A stretch of 64,000 nt of DNA from Sulfidibacter corallicola (GTDB lineage: Bacteria > Acidobacteriota > Holophagae > Acanthopleuribacterales > Acanthopleuribacteraceae), in contig NZ_CP071793.1 of the NCBI RefSeq assembly GCF_017498545.1, positions 11,588,256-11,652,255 of the forward strand. The letters are read 5' to 3'. Under the pieces are notes generated by a model. That model made no database searches. It was not told the DNA's origin and saw only the letters and a list, made by a program, of their open reading frames with translations. Below are positions 1-8,383 of the stretch, one piece after another. Made by a program: the position numbers and the translations under genes. Each line of letters opens with the position of its first letter. Position 1 is the first letter of the stretch.

Positions 1-60
1 TTTCTGGATGAACACCAGTTAGACCGCCGCACAAGAAGAAGCTCGGCCAGAGCCGAATAA
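1..60 (+). CDS. C-terminal end of a gene cut by the window edge
   Basis: An open frame of 19 codons enters from the window edge and ends in TAA at 58-60. It is followed 14 bases later by a strong terminator, which is the main reason to regard it as a real gene end. The visible tail is basic and serine-rich; nothing about function can be said. Confidence 0.35.
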   Translation, partial: FLDEHQLDRRTRRSSARAE

Positions 61-73
61 CGACAGCAAATAC

Positions 74-114
74 AGGGACACCCGTGGATTATCCTCGATG
101 GGTGTCCCTTTTTT
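74..114 (+). terminator. Rho-independent terminator
   Basis: A perfect 10-bp stem (AGGGACACCC with GGGTGTCCCT) around a 16-base loop is followed by six T. It closes the gene that enters from the left edge. Confidence 0.85.
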
Positions 115-422
115 ATGGGCAGGGGAAGAATTAAACAGGAAAATTCAAAACCTTCCTCGAAATCAACCCACTCACACAATGACGAACCAATGTAAAATTA
201 TCAAAATTTAAGCTATCAAGGAAATTCGCAACCACTACTTTCCAGTTGGCTGCGCTCCTTCAAATTTTGGATTCGTCCTTTCCCACGAACACCTTTCGTA
301 TCGTTTCAGAATGCCGAAAACCGGAGTCGCGACGCAGGCGGTTGTCGCCCGGCGTTGGCGAGCCGGCACTTAAGAATCAATGTCAAACCATATAGGTGTT
401 TTTTGCACAAGGAGTAACGCAA

Positions 423-1145
423 ATGAAGACCATGCTCCAAGTCATGTTCTCCGTTCTGTTCTTCCTGAATGTCGGTCCTGTTTGGGCCCAACCCTTTCAG
501 TTGGACGAGTACCTGTGTTACCAGGTCGATCCCCAAAGGGTGGGCGCCAGAGTCGAGTTGTTCGGTCAATTCGACCACGACTGGCAACCGGTATACGTGT
601 ATGAGTTCTACAGATTCTGTAATCCCGCCGAAGTGAACGGCGACCCGATCAACGACAAGTTCGCCCACTTGAGCTGGTACCACTTCGATCCCATGGGGGA
701 TCCCGAGCCCAAGCGGCGCGTAGTGGTGCAAAACAAGTTCGGGACCTTCGACCTGACGATCGGCGAATCGTTTTGGTTGTTGGTACCCACCGAGAAGATC
801 GAGCCGGGCAGTGAGTTCCCCCATCGTTTGGATCACTACAAGGTCTACGAGGTGTTGCAGGGAGAGCGGGTGAACAAGGACGTGTTCATCCGCGACCAGT
901 TCACTTCCGAAGGAAACGTGGCGATGCGGCCACGCTACTTTGCGGTTCCGGTGGAAAAGCTGCACGACGACAAGCATTTCCCGATCAACAACCCAAAGGA
1001 CCATATCGTCTTCTACGACAAGGATCCCATCACCCGCAATTTTTATCGACCCACGGTGGACCAGTTCGGTCGCAAGCCGATGAAGACGCGCGTGAGTGAA
1101 CTGTTGGGCTGCGCATCCGCCAAGTTGTTCTGGGAAGCGTACTGA
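423..1145 (+). CDS. Exported protein of unknown function
   Basis: A 240-residue protein. The first 22 residues form a signal peptide: a short basic start, a hydrophobic run, then a cleavage-like VWAQ. The rest is soluble, rich in aromatic residues, Asp and Pro, with no repeats and no motif I can assign. The ATG at 423 is preferred over the upstream ATG at 396 because AAGGAG lies 8 bases before it and the signal peptide then starts correctly. It stands alone, convergent with the next gene. It may belong to a lineage-specific exported family; I cannot name it with confidence. Confidence 0.85.
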   Translation: MKTMLQVMFSVLFFLNVGPVWAQPFQLDEYLCYQVDPQRVGARVELFGQFDHDWQPVYVYEFYRFCNPAEVNGDPINDKFAHLSWYHFDPMGDPEPKRRVVVQNKFGTFDLTIGESFWLLVPTEKIEPGSEFPHRLDHYKVYEVLQGERVNKDVFIRDQFTSEGNVAMRPRYFAVPVEKLHDDKHFPINNPKDHIVFYDKDPITRNFYRPTVDQFGRKPMKTRVSELLGCASAKLFWEAY

Positions 1146-1265
1146 ACCCGGCACGCATGAAACGCTGAAGCGGACGGCGGGGGTCGCGAACGATCCTAAA
1201 GATCTCCTGCCGTCCTTTTTGCGCCGTCGCCACCCGGTTTACCACAGCCCCCGGAGGTCTCGACC

Positions 1266-2276
1266 TCACCGTTTGGAAAACAGCAGGGTCCGCTTGTCTC
1301 CACGCACCCGCACAATGCGAAACTGCGTCGGGTTGGCGATATGGCGTTCGAAAACGACCAACGTTTTGCCGCGGGACGCAACGGCCGCGGGCCGCCAGCC
1401 TTTCGGTGTCGAAACGGGCAGCGACTCGCCCGGATTCCATCGCATCAAGCGCGGTTCTGCGCCTGCGAACGCAAAAAACCCCATTTTGCCGTCCCAGGTC
1501 AAGTCGCGCAGGTTTCCGCGCGGGGAATCCTCGATCCGCCAGGGAAGCGTGCGTACGCCACCGTCGGCTTTCAAAAGGCGAAGGCGATCCCCGTCCAAAA
1601 AGTGAAGCGAGCCCTTGCCGTCCCAGGACATTCCGGCGACCTTCCCGATGCGGGCCTGCTTGCCCTTGCCGTCGCGCGTCGCCGGAGCCTTTGCCGCGAG
1701 AGGGCCGCCACCGCGATCGCCGGCAAATACTTCCATCGTCTTGCCGGGTTCCCCCCGCATGATGACCGATCCGAAACTCAGGAAGAAACGCTTTTCTCGG
1801 TCGACCGCAAACCATTCGAAGGGACCCAAACGCCGCCAGGTGGGCCAAACCGTCTCGAGCACCGGCGCGGCATCGCCTCGGTCGACGCGCCAAATCAACA
1901 CTTCATACTCGCCCCATCGACGGTAGTCGCGGGTCTCGGCACCGTACAGGACGCCGTCCGGATCATGGCCGAACACGATGCGCTCCGCCTTGGTTTTCAG
2001 GGGAAGCCGGTGGGCCTGCCGGGTGGCATCCAGGTAGTACAGAACGGCGTGGCCGGAGGAGTCCCCGATCGTGAAGAAAAGCCGACCGAGTTGGTCGTAG
2101 GCCATGTCGACATGGGGTTCGACAGCCGCTCCTGGCAGCAGGCCGACAAAAAACAACAGGGTGGGAAGATACACCGAACACCCTCCCGCCACCGCAAAGC
2201 GGCGAAAAACCGAAGCAGACGTGCGCCAAGCATACCAGATTGCGTGGACCGGAAATCGGGAGAAGCGGGCCTGCAC
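1266..2276 (-). CDS. Exported beta-propeller-like protein
   Basis: Up to 336 residues. A hydrophobic segment near residues 29-50 acts as signal or anchor. The mature part contains several repeats of the type 'WDGKG-x-L-x-F-x-D' or 'DREKRFFLSF', as in NHL/WD-like periplasmic propellers that read out stored values. The first start is GTG at 2276 without a clear ribosome site, so the true start may be somewhat downstream. The stop is TGA, which supports the standard code in this part of the window. It is convergent with the exported protein at 423-1145. No enzyme motif is visible. Confidence 0.75.
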   Translation of the reverse strand: MQARFSRFPVHAIWYAWRTSASVFRRFAVAGGCSVYLPTLLFFVGLLPGAAVEPHVDMAYDQLGRLFFTIGDSSGHAVLYYLDATRQAHRLPLKTKAERIVFGHDPDGVLYGAETRDYRRWGEYEVLIWRVDRGDAAPVLETVWPTWRRLGPFEWFAVDREKRFFLSFGSVIMRGEPGKTMEVFAGDRGGGPLAAKAPATRDGKGKQARIGKVAGMSWDGKGSLHFLDGDRLRLLKADGGVRTLPWRIEDSPRGNLRDLTWDGKMGFFAFAGAEPRLMRWNPGESLPVSTPKGWRPAAVASRGKTLVVFERHIANPTQFRIVRVRGDKRTLLFSKR

Positions 2277-2605
2277 TCGTCTTCCGAGCTTTGGAAAACG
2301 GAGTCGTTACTCAGGCCGGGGGCCTAGGTTTCAAGTGGGTAGCTAATCGAAGCGAATCGCTTGGGAGTTCCCGCATTTACGCGAGGGGCATCGTCGCAGT
2401 AGATGCCGGGCCCGCCCAGGGCTTGAGTTCTCAGGTCTAAACCACTTGATTTGATCAGCTTGCCATTCTCTCCGTTTCACTTTCCGCCCTATTTCCGACA
2501 GAACAGTGCGTTACCAAGCTTTTACAAAAGACAGGCTGGTTTTTACAAAGGGAGTTGGTTTTGGTGGCTGGGTCAATTTTTTGGCCTTTGCCCTCAAAAA
2601 AAAAG
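2277..2605. other. Intergenic, no gene seen
   Basis: Only short frames with poor composition occur here. The right part is A/T-tract-rich and runs into the terminator of the leftward operon. Confidence 0.5.
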
Positions 2606-2631
2606 AAAAAGCCCCCTCTGGGGGAGCTTTT
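2606..2631 (-). terminator. Terminator of the leftward transfer operon
   Basis: On the minus strand, AAAAGC and GCTTTTT flank a CCCC/GGGG core stem with a four-base loop. It lies 36 bases after the stop of the HTH protein and is symmetric enough to work in both directions. Confidence 0.8.
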
Positions 2632-2666
2632 GATAAAAGACGATGGAATGTTGGAACTGTTGGGGA

Positions 2667-3056
2667 TTAGGGACGAACCTGAGCGAGAGAGTGGTTGACT
2701 TTCGTTTGCAACTCGCGCTTGAGCATGGGCTCCAACTGCTCATGTTCGGCAATCCACTTCTCGATATCGGAGGGTTTGTAGAAAATGCGTCCGTTGCGGC
2801 CTCCACCAAATTTGTAGTACGTCGGCCCCCTTTCGAGATAACGCATGTTGCGCAGCTTGCGGACATCGAGGAACGGCCAGCGCTTTGATACTTGCCTCTC
2901 GGTCAATAGTTCGTCTTGGCTGGTGTTGGCTCTTTGGAATTGTTCAAGAGTGGTGTCGATGAGTGCATCGAGTTCTTCCGGGGTGGAGAGGATGCGGGCT
3001 TTGAGGATGGCATTGACCATGATGTTCTTGAGGACGTAATTTGTTTCTATTTTCAT
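2667..3056 (-). CDS. Helix-turn-helix protein, excisionase-like
   Basis: 129 residues. The central part (about residues 50-105) reads 'LLTERQVSKRWPFLDVRKLR…GPTYYKFGGGRNGRIFYKPSDIEKWI', a MerR/excisionase-type winged HTH in which a wing with 'grifYkpsDie' is typical. The N- and C-terminal thirds are helical and charged. GGAG lies 9 bases before the ATG. Last gene of the leftward transfer operon, followed by a terminator. Likely roles are excision/directionality factor or regulator of the mobile element; the partner recombinase is not adjacent. Confidence 0.75.
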   Translation of the reverse strand: MKIETNYVLKNIMVNAILKARILSTPEELDALIDTTLEQFQRANTSQDELLTERQVSKRWPFLDVRKLRNMRYLERGPTYYKFGGGRNGRIFYKPSDIEKWIAEHEQLEPMLKRELQTKVNHSLAQVRP

Positions 3057-3292
3057 TTTTCCGGCTCCTTCTTCAGCGACATTTGTGGTTGCAGGAAAGT
3101 AAACCTTGCAGAGCGGCGGTTCGAATCGGGGAATGGTGGTTTGGGTTCAGTCAGCTGGGATCGATTTAGGCCAATCACTTGTGGTGTTGGTATTTGAAAG
3201 TCCCCAGATCTAGAACTGTCGGGCGCCTGAAATAGAGGCGGTCCCAGGATTAAACCGGTGCCACGTTGACCACTGCGGGAAGTCACCAACAC
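3053..3292 (-). CDS. Possible small coupled ORF, doubtful
   Basis: A 79-codon frame whose TGA stop overlaps the ATG of the HTH gene as ATGA, which is its only positive sign. The composition is rich in Pro, Ser and Arg without structure, and there is no clear ribosome site. It fills the gap between the coupling protein and the HTH gene. It may be chance. Confidence 0.25.
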   Translation of the reverse strand: MLVTSRSGQRGTGLILGPPLFQAPDSSRSGDFQIPTPQVIGLNRSQLTEPKPPFPDSNRRSARFTFLQPQMSLKKEPEK

Positions 3293-3322
3293 TTCGACTT
3301 GGAACGGGGGAATCGGGAGGCA

Positions 3323-4801
3323 TCACTCAGACGACTTCATTTTGGTCTTGTGGCCTTTTGTTCGCTCTTCGTTGACGTTGACCCAATACATAGGCTGTTC
3401 CGGCCGACGTTCACGCACAAAACGTTTCTCCCGGCGGGTCGCCCGTTTCAGGCGGCGGACACATTCCGGCTGCTCGTACCAAGGGGTTGTTTCCAGTAAT
3501 ACCGGCGGGGAATTTCGAGCCACGAGTAACGCTTTCCGTTCGTCCAGGGCGCGAACTTCCGCAGCACTCAGTAGTGGTACTTCGTAGACCGGATCCAAAG
3601 GGCTACGCCAGAAGGCCTCCCCTCGGCGCCTGCCGATGATGCGTTCAACATAATCGGCCGTCTCTGCCTCGGCTGTTCCAAAAATCTTGGTACCGATGCC
3701 GCCCTGTAGGATTGTTTTGGCTTGGGAAGCTCCGTAGCGGTCCTCAAGCTGAGAGAGCGACTGCAAGAGAATCGATATCGACACGCGATAGGCCCTAATG
3801 GTCGTGAGGGTCGATCCGAAGTTGGGCAAGCTCATATTCCCGAATTCATCGAGGAAACAGTACACGTTCAATTCTTTTTTGCTTGGCAGACGTTGCATCA
3901 GAGCGTCAAAAAGTTGGCTCACAAACAAGTCCACCATAAGTTGATACTCACTCGAGTTTGGAGGGATGCACAAAAACACAGCGGTTTTCTCGGTTCGCAA
4001 CGTTCGGAAATCAACGTCGTTGCTTCCAAGCAGCCGGGCGAAATCGACATCGGCCATCCCTCGAAGTGCGTTGCCGGCAACGGTTACAAAGGTCTGGATA
4101 CTGCGAGCGTTTCCCTCCACGAACCCGAGATACCGGTTGAACAGGTGATCCTCGCGGTTACCTTGGTTGCAGGTCCTAACCATGAACGAATCAAGGGGGC
4201 GTCCGTCACCCCCAAAGTTCAACAACAGCCGATAGACGTTGTGAAGCCCTGAGCATCTCGATCCCCTCCGGATCAGGGCTTCGGCCAAAATGGAGAATAT
4301 CTCCACTGCGCCGGCTATCCAGAATTTTTCTTCTTCTCTTGAGCTGTCCTTCCAGCCCATGATGACGGCAGCCATTCGGTTGAGGTCTCGACTGGAACGG
4401 ATATGCGCGAAGGGGTTGTAGCGGTCGCTTGCATCCACATTGGCGGGATTCAATACCACCACGTGGAATCCACGTTGACGCAGGTACCCACCAATCAGGG
4501 CGTGAATCTCCCCCTTGGGGTCGGTTACTACGAGGCTGCAAAGGGATCGAGCTAACCGATACAGGTTCGGGATGACAAAAGAAGTTGTCTTGCCCCACCC
4601 GGTTCCAGCGATCAATGCACAGTGATTGAAGCAGGATTTTTCGCTCAGTCGCAGCTTGTACCCATCCACCACAAGTCCTCTGTGCCTGTGGGATAAAAGA
4701 TGGCGCGCCTGCCAGGGCCTGAGAAGCTTTCCGCCCTTACGATTCGTCAAGACGTATCCCACCCCGAACTTCGCGGCACTTTTCACCGCATTCCAAAGCA
4801 T
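3323..4801 (-). CDS. VirD4/TraG-type coupling protein (T4SS ATPase)
   Basis: 492 residues from the ATG at 4801, chosen because AAGGAG stands 6 bases upstream; a longer frame exists but lacks a site. Walker A GTGWGKTT is at residues 66-73 and 'VTDPKGEI' follows at 92-99, typical of TraG/VirD4. Further on come FLDEFGNM (Walker B) and 'LLQSLSQLEDRYG' (sensor region). The family couples the relaxase-DNA complex to a type IV secretion channel at the inner membrane. Usual members carry two N-terminal membrane helices; here only a weak hydrophobic stretch is seen, as in soluble TraG variants of mobilizable elements. It ends in TGA. Confidence 0.92.
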   Translation of the reverse strand: MLWNAVKSAAKFGVGYVLTNRKGGKLLRPWQARHLLSHRHRGLVVDGYKLRLSEKSCFNHCALIAGTGWGKTTSFVIPNLYRLARSLCSLVVTDPKGEIHALIGGYLRQRGFHVVVLNPANVDASDRYNPFAHIRSSRDLNRMAAVIMGWKDSSREEEKFWIAGAVEIFSILAEALIRRGSRCSGLHNVYRLLLNFGGDGRPLDSFMVRTCNQGNREDHLFNRYLGFVEGNARSIQTFVTVAGNALRGMADVDFARLLGSNDVDFRTLRTEKTAVFLCIPPNSSEYQLMVDLFVSQLFDALMQRLPSKKELNVYCFLDEFGNMSLPNFGSTLTTIRAYRVSISILLQSLSQLEDRYGASQAKTILQGGIGTKIFGTAEAETADYVERIIGRRRGEAFWRSPLDPVYEVPLLSAAEVRALDERKALLVARNSPPVLLETTPWYEQPECVRRLKRATRREKRFVRERRPEQPMYWVNVNEERTKGHKTKMKSSE

Positions 4802-4967
4802 CTTTTGCTCCTTCTTCTGTTCCTCTACCGGGAAGGATTGGAGCGGCCGACCGGCATGAGAGGGCACATCCAACACCATTGTGGACCAATGAGTTGGCGA
4901 TTCTTAGAGGCTGGTCGACCCTCTTCAATAGCTTCTCCGGGCAAAGGTGGACGTGCTTTACTGAAGG

Positions 4968-5384
4968 CTAGGGAGTGGGATCCCATTCCCGGAGATAATC
5001 CGGAGAGTCGCGCGTTTTGCGTCGTTGCATCCGGGGGTCGCGTATGGGCTTTTCGATTTTGGCTTGTCTGGGTTTAGTTGCACTCGCTCCGCACCAGGGC
5101 TTTGGATCAGAATCCAGATCAGAGAGGTCTTCGAAGCGATCCAGCCAGCGGTTCGGGGAATAACGGCTTCCCGAGACACGGTATACGGCTTCGGCCTGAG
5201 GATCATGGGTATCGTATACTTCCGGATCGCGATAGTATTCGTTTTCGGGGTCTTTGGTATTCATGCGCTTCTCCCTTTCTCTTTGTGATTGCATGTGGGC
5301 GTCCGCTACGTCGAAGCGACCATCCGGTTCCTGTTGGTCTTCCAGAGCCTTTTCGAATCGAACCCAAAACTGATGCTCGTTCAT
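4968..5384 (-). CDS. Charged protein of the transfer operon
   Basis: About 138 residues, very rich in Asp, Glu, Arg and Tyr, probably mostly unstructured ('DPENEYYRDPEVYDTHDPQAEAVYRV'). No known domain. It lies between the small protein at 5397 and the coupling protein, all leftward, so it is probably a relaxosome or coupling accessory; this is inference from position only. Start taken at the second Met (5384); a GTG lies three codons upstream. Confidence 0.65.
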   Translation of the reverse strand: MNEHQFWVRFEKALEDQQEPDGRFDVADAHMQSQREREKRMNTKDPENEYYRDPEVYDTHDPQAEAVYRVSGSRYSPNRWLDRFEDLSDLDSDPKPWCGASATKPRQAKIEKPIRDPRMQRRKTRDSPDYLREWDPTP

Positions 5385-5396
5385 GGATCGCACCTA

Positions 5397-5642
5397 TTAC
5401 CGATCCGGCTCAAGGGAGTCCTCGTGTCCACGGGAGCATTCACGCATGCGACGATCCAATGCCCGTAGGTGATCGACGGATCGTGCATGGTGTGTTTGGA
5501 GAGTTTGGCTGAGCTCTTCTCTCCAAGACCGCAACCGCTCTTCGTACTGGGCAATCGGGTCGTTGACACGCACGGGTTCTCGGATGGGAGCGGTGCCGGT
5601 TTCCATGCGATCGAAACGAAAATTGTTGAGTTGGTCGGTCAT
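5397..5642 (-). CDS. Small helical protein of the transfer operon
   Basis: 81 residues, with a long charged helix in the second half ('IAQYEERLRSWREELSQTLQ'). AAGGAGG stands 5 bases before the ATG, a strong site. It follows the relaxase gene by 21 bases and precedes another small charged protein. Such small helical proteins often sit in relaxosome operons; the function cannot be read from the sequence. Confidence 0.7.
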   Translation of the reverse strand: MTDQLNNFRFDRMETGTAPIREPVRVNDPIAQYEERLRSWREELSQTLQTHHARSVDHLRALDRRMRECSRGHEDSLEPDR

Positions 5643-5663
5643 CTAGCCCTCCTTCTTGTGGGG

Positions 5664-6740
5664 TTATCGTTCGAGGTCAAAAAAGCGATCTTGTTCTTTC
5701 TCCAGTTCCTTTTTCCGTTGCTTCTGCCGGTCACGCATGGCGCAAAGCTCCTCCCACCGCTGCTTTTCGAGCTTGGATTGGAGGTCCTTGGAGAGATCCC
5801 GATTTTGGTTGGATCGAAAACGATCGCGCATGGAGCCTCCCTGCAGGCTGGTATCGGAGCCTGTTAAGTTGCCGAATTCTTTGATGTCGGACGAACCGGG
5901 GTTGGATCGATCACTGTCTGCTGACGGCCCGTTTCGCCAAAATTCCTGTCTTTTGGCAAACGCCGCTTCGACTTCCAAGGTCCCAAAGGTGTACTTGCGG
6001 CCATCTTCGAGACAGCGCACGCCGGTGTGCTTGCGCCTGTGATACAAAGCGAACCCTTCTTGCGAAAGGGCGGCGTCAAGTTGTTCTCGAGAGCCAGCCA
6101 CCTCCAAAGCCTCGAGGACGACCTCCTGGACGAGGCGCTTCCGGGACTTGCGTCCAGTTCGACGCTCGTATTGACGGGCATGGTGTTTTATGCGCCCCCT
6201 TGCCCGATTCTTTCCAACTCCTGGCTTGGTGAAAATCGCAGGTTGGTCCAGCTCCGGATACCGTTGCAACACATAGGCTTCCATCGAACGCTGTATCTGA
6301 CCGAAGTCCTTGCGAGACAGCCAGTGCCGCCGGGACTTTCCAACCTCATTGGCGCTGACGACCAAATGAAAATGGATGTGTGGATTGTCCGGGTCAAACT
6401 GGTGTTCAGTATGGAGACGACCATACACCAGGCAGCCGGGGGCGCGCATGCGTATGTAATCGCCGACCAGGTCATGCAACATCCGGTATTGCTGCTCCAA
6501 GGGGATGGCGTTGCTTACCCGCAGGCTGACCACTTCGTGGTAGAGCCGGTTGCCATTGCGACGACGCTTGACCAGGCGCGAATTTTCCTCGAATTCCACG
6601 GTCATCGCCGCGTGATCGCTCCCGAACAGGTTCCATACATACATATAGGGCTTTTGACGAGAGGAGGACGCACCCCGATCGATGTACGTGATGAGCTCTC
6701 CGAATGAAGCGGTCTTGCGGGACATTGAGTGAATGATCAT
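5664..6740 (-). CDS. Relaxase / mobilization nuclease
   Basis: 358 residues. The metal-binding motif is clear: H110-x-x-H113 followed by 'DPDNPHIHFH' with His121, 123 and 125, the three-His motif of MOB relaxases of the PF03432 type. The nucleophile is probably Tyr19 in 'ELITYIDRG'. The C-terminal third is a highly charged coiled region ('KKELEKEQDRFFDLER'). The enzyme would nick oriT and stay bound to the DNA for transfer. Its ATG overlaps the stop of the MobC-like gene (ATGA), so the two are co-translated. The coupling protein and accessory genes lie downstream. Confidence 0.9.
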   Translation of the reverse strand: MIIHSMSRKTASFGELITYIDRGASSSRQKPYMYVWNLFGSDHAAMTVEFEENSRLVKRRRNGNRLYHEVVSLRVSNAIPLEQQYRMLHDLVGDYIRMRAPGCLVYGRLHTEHQFDPDNPHIHFHLVVSANEVGKSRRHWLSRKDFGQIQRSMEAYVLQRYPELDQPAIFTKPGVGKNRARGRIKHHARQYERRTGRKSRKRLVQEVVLEALEVAGSREQLDAALSQEGFALYHRRKHTGVRCLEDGRKYTFGTLEVEAAFAKRQEFWRNGPSADSDRSNPGSSDIKEFGNLTGSDTSLQGGSMRDRFRSNQNRDLSKDLQSKLEKQRWEELCAMRDRQKQRKKELEKEQDRFFDLER

Positions 6741-7111
6741 GAGGGCTTCTCCGCCAGCGCTCGCAGTTCGTCCATCAGATTCTTGAGAAGGGCAAATACC
6801 CGGCCGTCATCGACGACGTAGGCCACCTGCGGAGCGTGTTGCGCTATCTCCCGAATGGCGTTGACAACCTCCCGAACAGCGGTATTGAGACGGACCCACT
6901 CTGCCACCACTTCTGGAGGAGTCTCCCGACGATGTGCCATTTCTTTGGCCGCAGCCGTACGAATGAACTCAGAAATCGACATCTTGCGCTGCTTGGCTGC
7001 CCGCGCGAGGTTCGTGAATTCACCACGGGCGAACACGACGTTGACCTGCTTGTTGAGGCGTCGGTATCGGCGACGATACCCGGCCATATATGCGCGGCGT
7101 TGTTCGTTCAC
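6737..7111 (-). CDS. MobC-like relaxosome accessory protein
   Basis: 124 residues with GTG start. The basic N-terminus and the 'VNVVFARGEFTNLARAAKQRKMSISEFIRTAAAKEM' region match the ribbon-helix-helix and 'tgrsiseFiR' pattern of MobC/relaxosome proteins that bind near oriT and open the DNA for the relaxase. The C-terminal half is a helix ending in 'LLKNLMDELRALAE'. It overlaps the relaxase start by 4 bases. oriT would be expected between here and 7174, but I cannot point to the nick site. Confidence 0.8.
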   Translation of the reverse strand: MNEQRRAYMAGYRRRYRRLNKQVNVVFARGEFTNLARAAKQRKMSISEFIRTAAAKEMAHRRETPPEVVAEWVRLNTAVREVVNAIREIAQHAPQVAYVVDDGRVFALLKNLMDELRALAEKPS

Positions 7112-7174
7112 GGCGTCCTTCCTTATCTCCTTGAGTCCGATGGGTTTTGGGACATGAGAAGGCGTGGTTCTGGG

Positions 7175-7513
7175 TTAGCGTTCTGGTTCACGATCCGGCC
7201 CGCTGTCATATTGAAAAAAGGTTATCCTCTCTCGCGGACGCGCCGGATCCCGCGGGAAGAATTGCGGTTCTGACTTGGTGGAGCCCTTACCTTTGCTCCG
7301 CTCTTGTTTTCCGGCTCGTTCGCCTTTCGTTTTGTTTCGGTCTTTGCATTGCGGCCTGTGCTTGCACCAGAACCAGGGCTTTTTTTGTTTTGGAGTTGGA
7401 CCGGTAACGAGCAGGGAGAGCAGTCCCTGAATTTCTTCTCCGATGGTGTGGTTCAGATCATACAAAGCGTCGCGTATCCTCTCTTTCGCATTGGCTGAAT
7501 GATCGTCGGACAT
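7175..7513 (-). CDS. Small basic protein of the transfer operon
   Basis: 112 residues. An N-terminal helix is followed by a very basic Lys/Arg-rich low-complexity tail and 'CKHRPQCKDRNKT', a possible Cys pair. The start at 7513 is supported by AAGGAGGA immediately upstream; a longer frame lacks a site. It sits between the J-domain protein and the MobC-like gene. Probably nucleic-acid binding by charge; no family assigned. Confidence 0.65.
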   Translation of the reverse strand: MSDDHSANAKERIRDALYDLNHTIGEEIQGLLSLLVTGPTPKQKKPWFWCKHRPQCKDRNKTKGERAGKQERSKGKGSTKSEPQFFPRDPARPRERITFFQYDSGPDREPER

Positions 7514-7540
7514 ACTTCCTCCTTGTTCCGAAGCCAGCAA

Positions 7541-8311
7541 TTAATGGCGAAATCCGCTCGATTGAAGCGCTTGACTGTAGGCCACTGATAGGCGGCGAAA
7601 CTCTTCGGCAGCTGCGGCCTGTAGCCGAGGGGAAAGGTGGCTGACGCGATCTGGATGACAGTGCCCGGCGCGGCGCTTGTAGGCGCGTTTGATTTCGTCC
7701 GGTGTGGCGTCCAGTGATACGCCCAAAATCTGATAGGGGTCATCTTTGTGGACTCGGTTGTCCCGACCAGTCCGGGAAGTGGTGTTCTCAAATGGCGAAT
7801 CTTCCTGAGACTGCTCAGAATGGCCGGAGCCGGGATTGTATTGTGCCTGGCCAAAGGCGGGAGCATGGGGGGTCTGGGTCTTCCCATCGGTGATGGTGAT
7901 TATCGACGCAAAGAATCTCCAGATTGCTCGAGCAATCGAAACCACGAAGCGCCGAAACCCGACAAGGGCCATCCCAATCCATGCCACCGGCCACCAACAA
8001 GCGCGGATCAAACATTGAAGGACAGCTCCCATCCCCCCGGTCTGCTCCCGCAACTCGAACCATCGATCCTCCGTCCCGTACGACAATGCCATCAGCATGT
8101 CCCGGAGGGCCCAGATTACGCCCGCTGCAGTTGCGAGCATCCACCATCCCGTCGGCATCTCGCCGGTCTCCAGCTTTTGTAGGAAGGGGAGCACGAACAC
8201 AAACAAAAAACAGAGACGAAGGAGGGTGAATCGCAATACCCTCCAAAGGAGTCCGCCGACGTAGCCGAGAATGAAGAAGAAGGCGTAGACAGCCAACACA
8301 TCCGTTAACAT
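7541..8311 (-). CDS. Membrane-anchored J-domain protein
   Basis: 256 residues from the ATG at 8311 (GGAGG upstream). The N-terminal half has three to four hydrophobic helices ('VYAFFFILGYVGGLLW', 'LCFLFVFVLPFL', 'GWWMLATAAGVIWAL'). A polar linker leads to a C-terminal J domain ('DPYQILGVSLDATPDEIKRA') with the diagnostic HPD in 'CHPDRV'. J domains recruit and stimulate DnaK-type chaperones, here at the membrane. Its place in a transfer operon suggests help in assembling or remodelling an envelope complex; that is inference. It ends in TAA. Confidence 0.8.
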   Translation of the reverse strand: MLTDVLAVYAFFFILGYVGGLLWRVLRFTLLRLCFLFVFVLPFLQKLETGEMPTGWWMLATAAGVIWALRDMLMALSYGTEDRWFELREQTGGMGAVLQCLIRACWWPVAWIGMALVGFRRFVVSIARAIWRFFASIITITDGKTQTPHAPAFGQAQYNPGSGHSEQSQEDSPFENTTSRTGRDNRVHKDDPYQILGVSLDATPDEIKRAYKRRAGHCHPDRVSHLSPRLQAAAAEEFRRLSVAYSQALQSSGFRH

Positions 8312-8383
8312 GACTCCTCCCTGGAGTTTAGCGGGGTGATCGGAACGGTCCCGGAAGGAATTGGCCCGAAGCACCAGGACGCA

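Noticed and set aside
306..1154. Long minus-strand frame over the exported protein gene
   Set aside because: Antisense shadow of 423-1145, which has a signal peptide and a ribosome site.
6027..6707. 226-codon plus-strand frame over the relaxase
   Set aside because: Complement of the relaxase gene, whose metal-binding motif is clear on the other strand.
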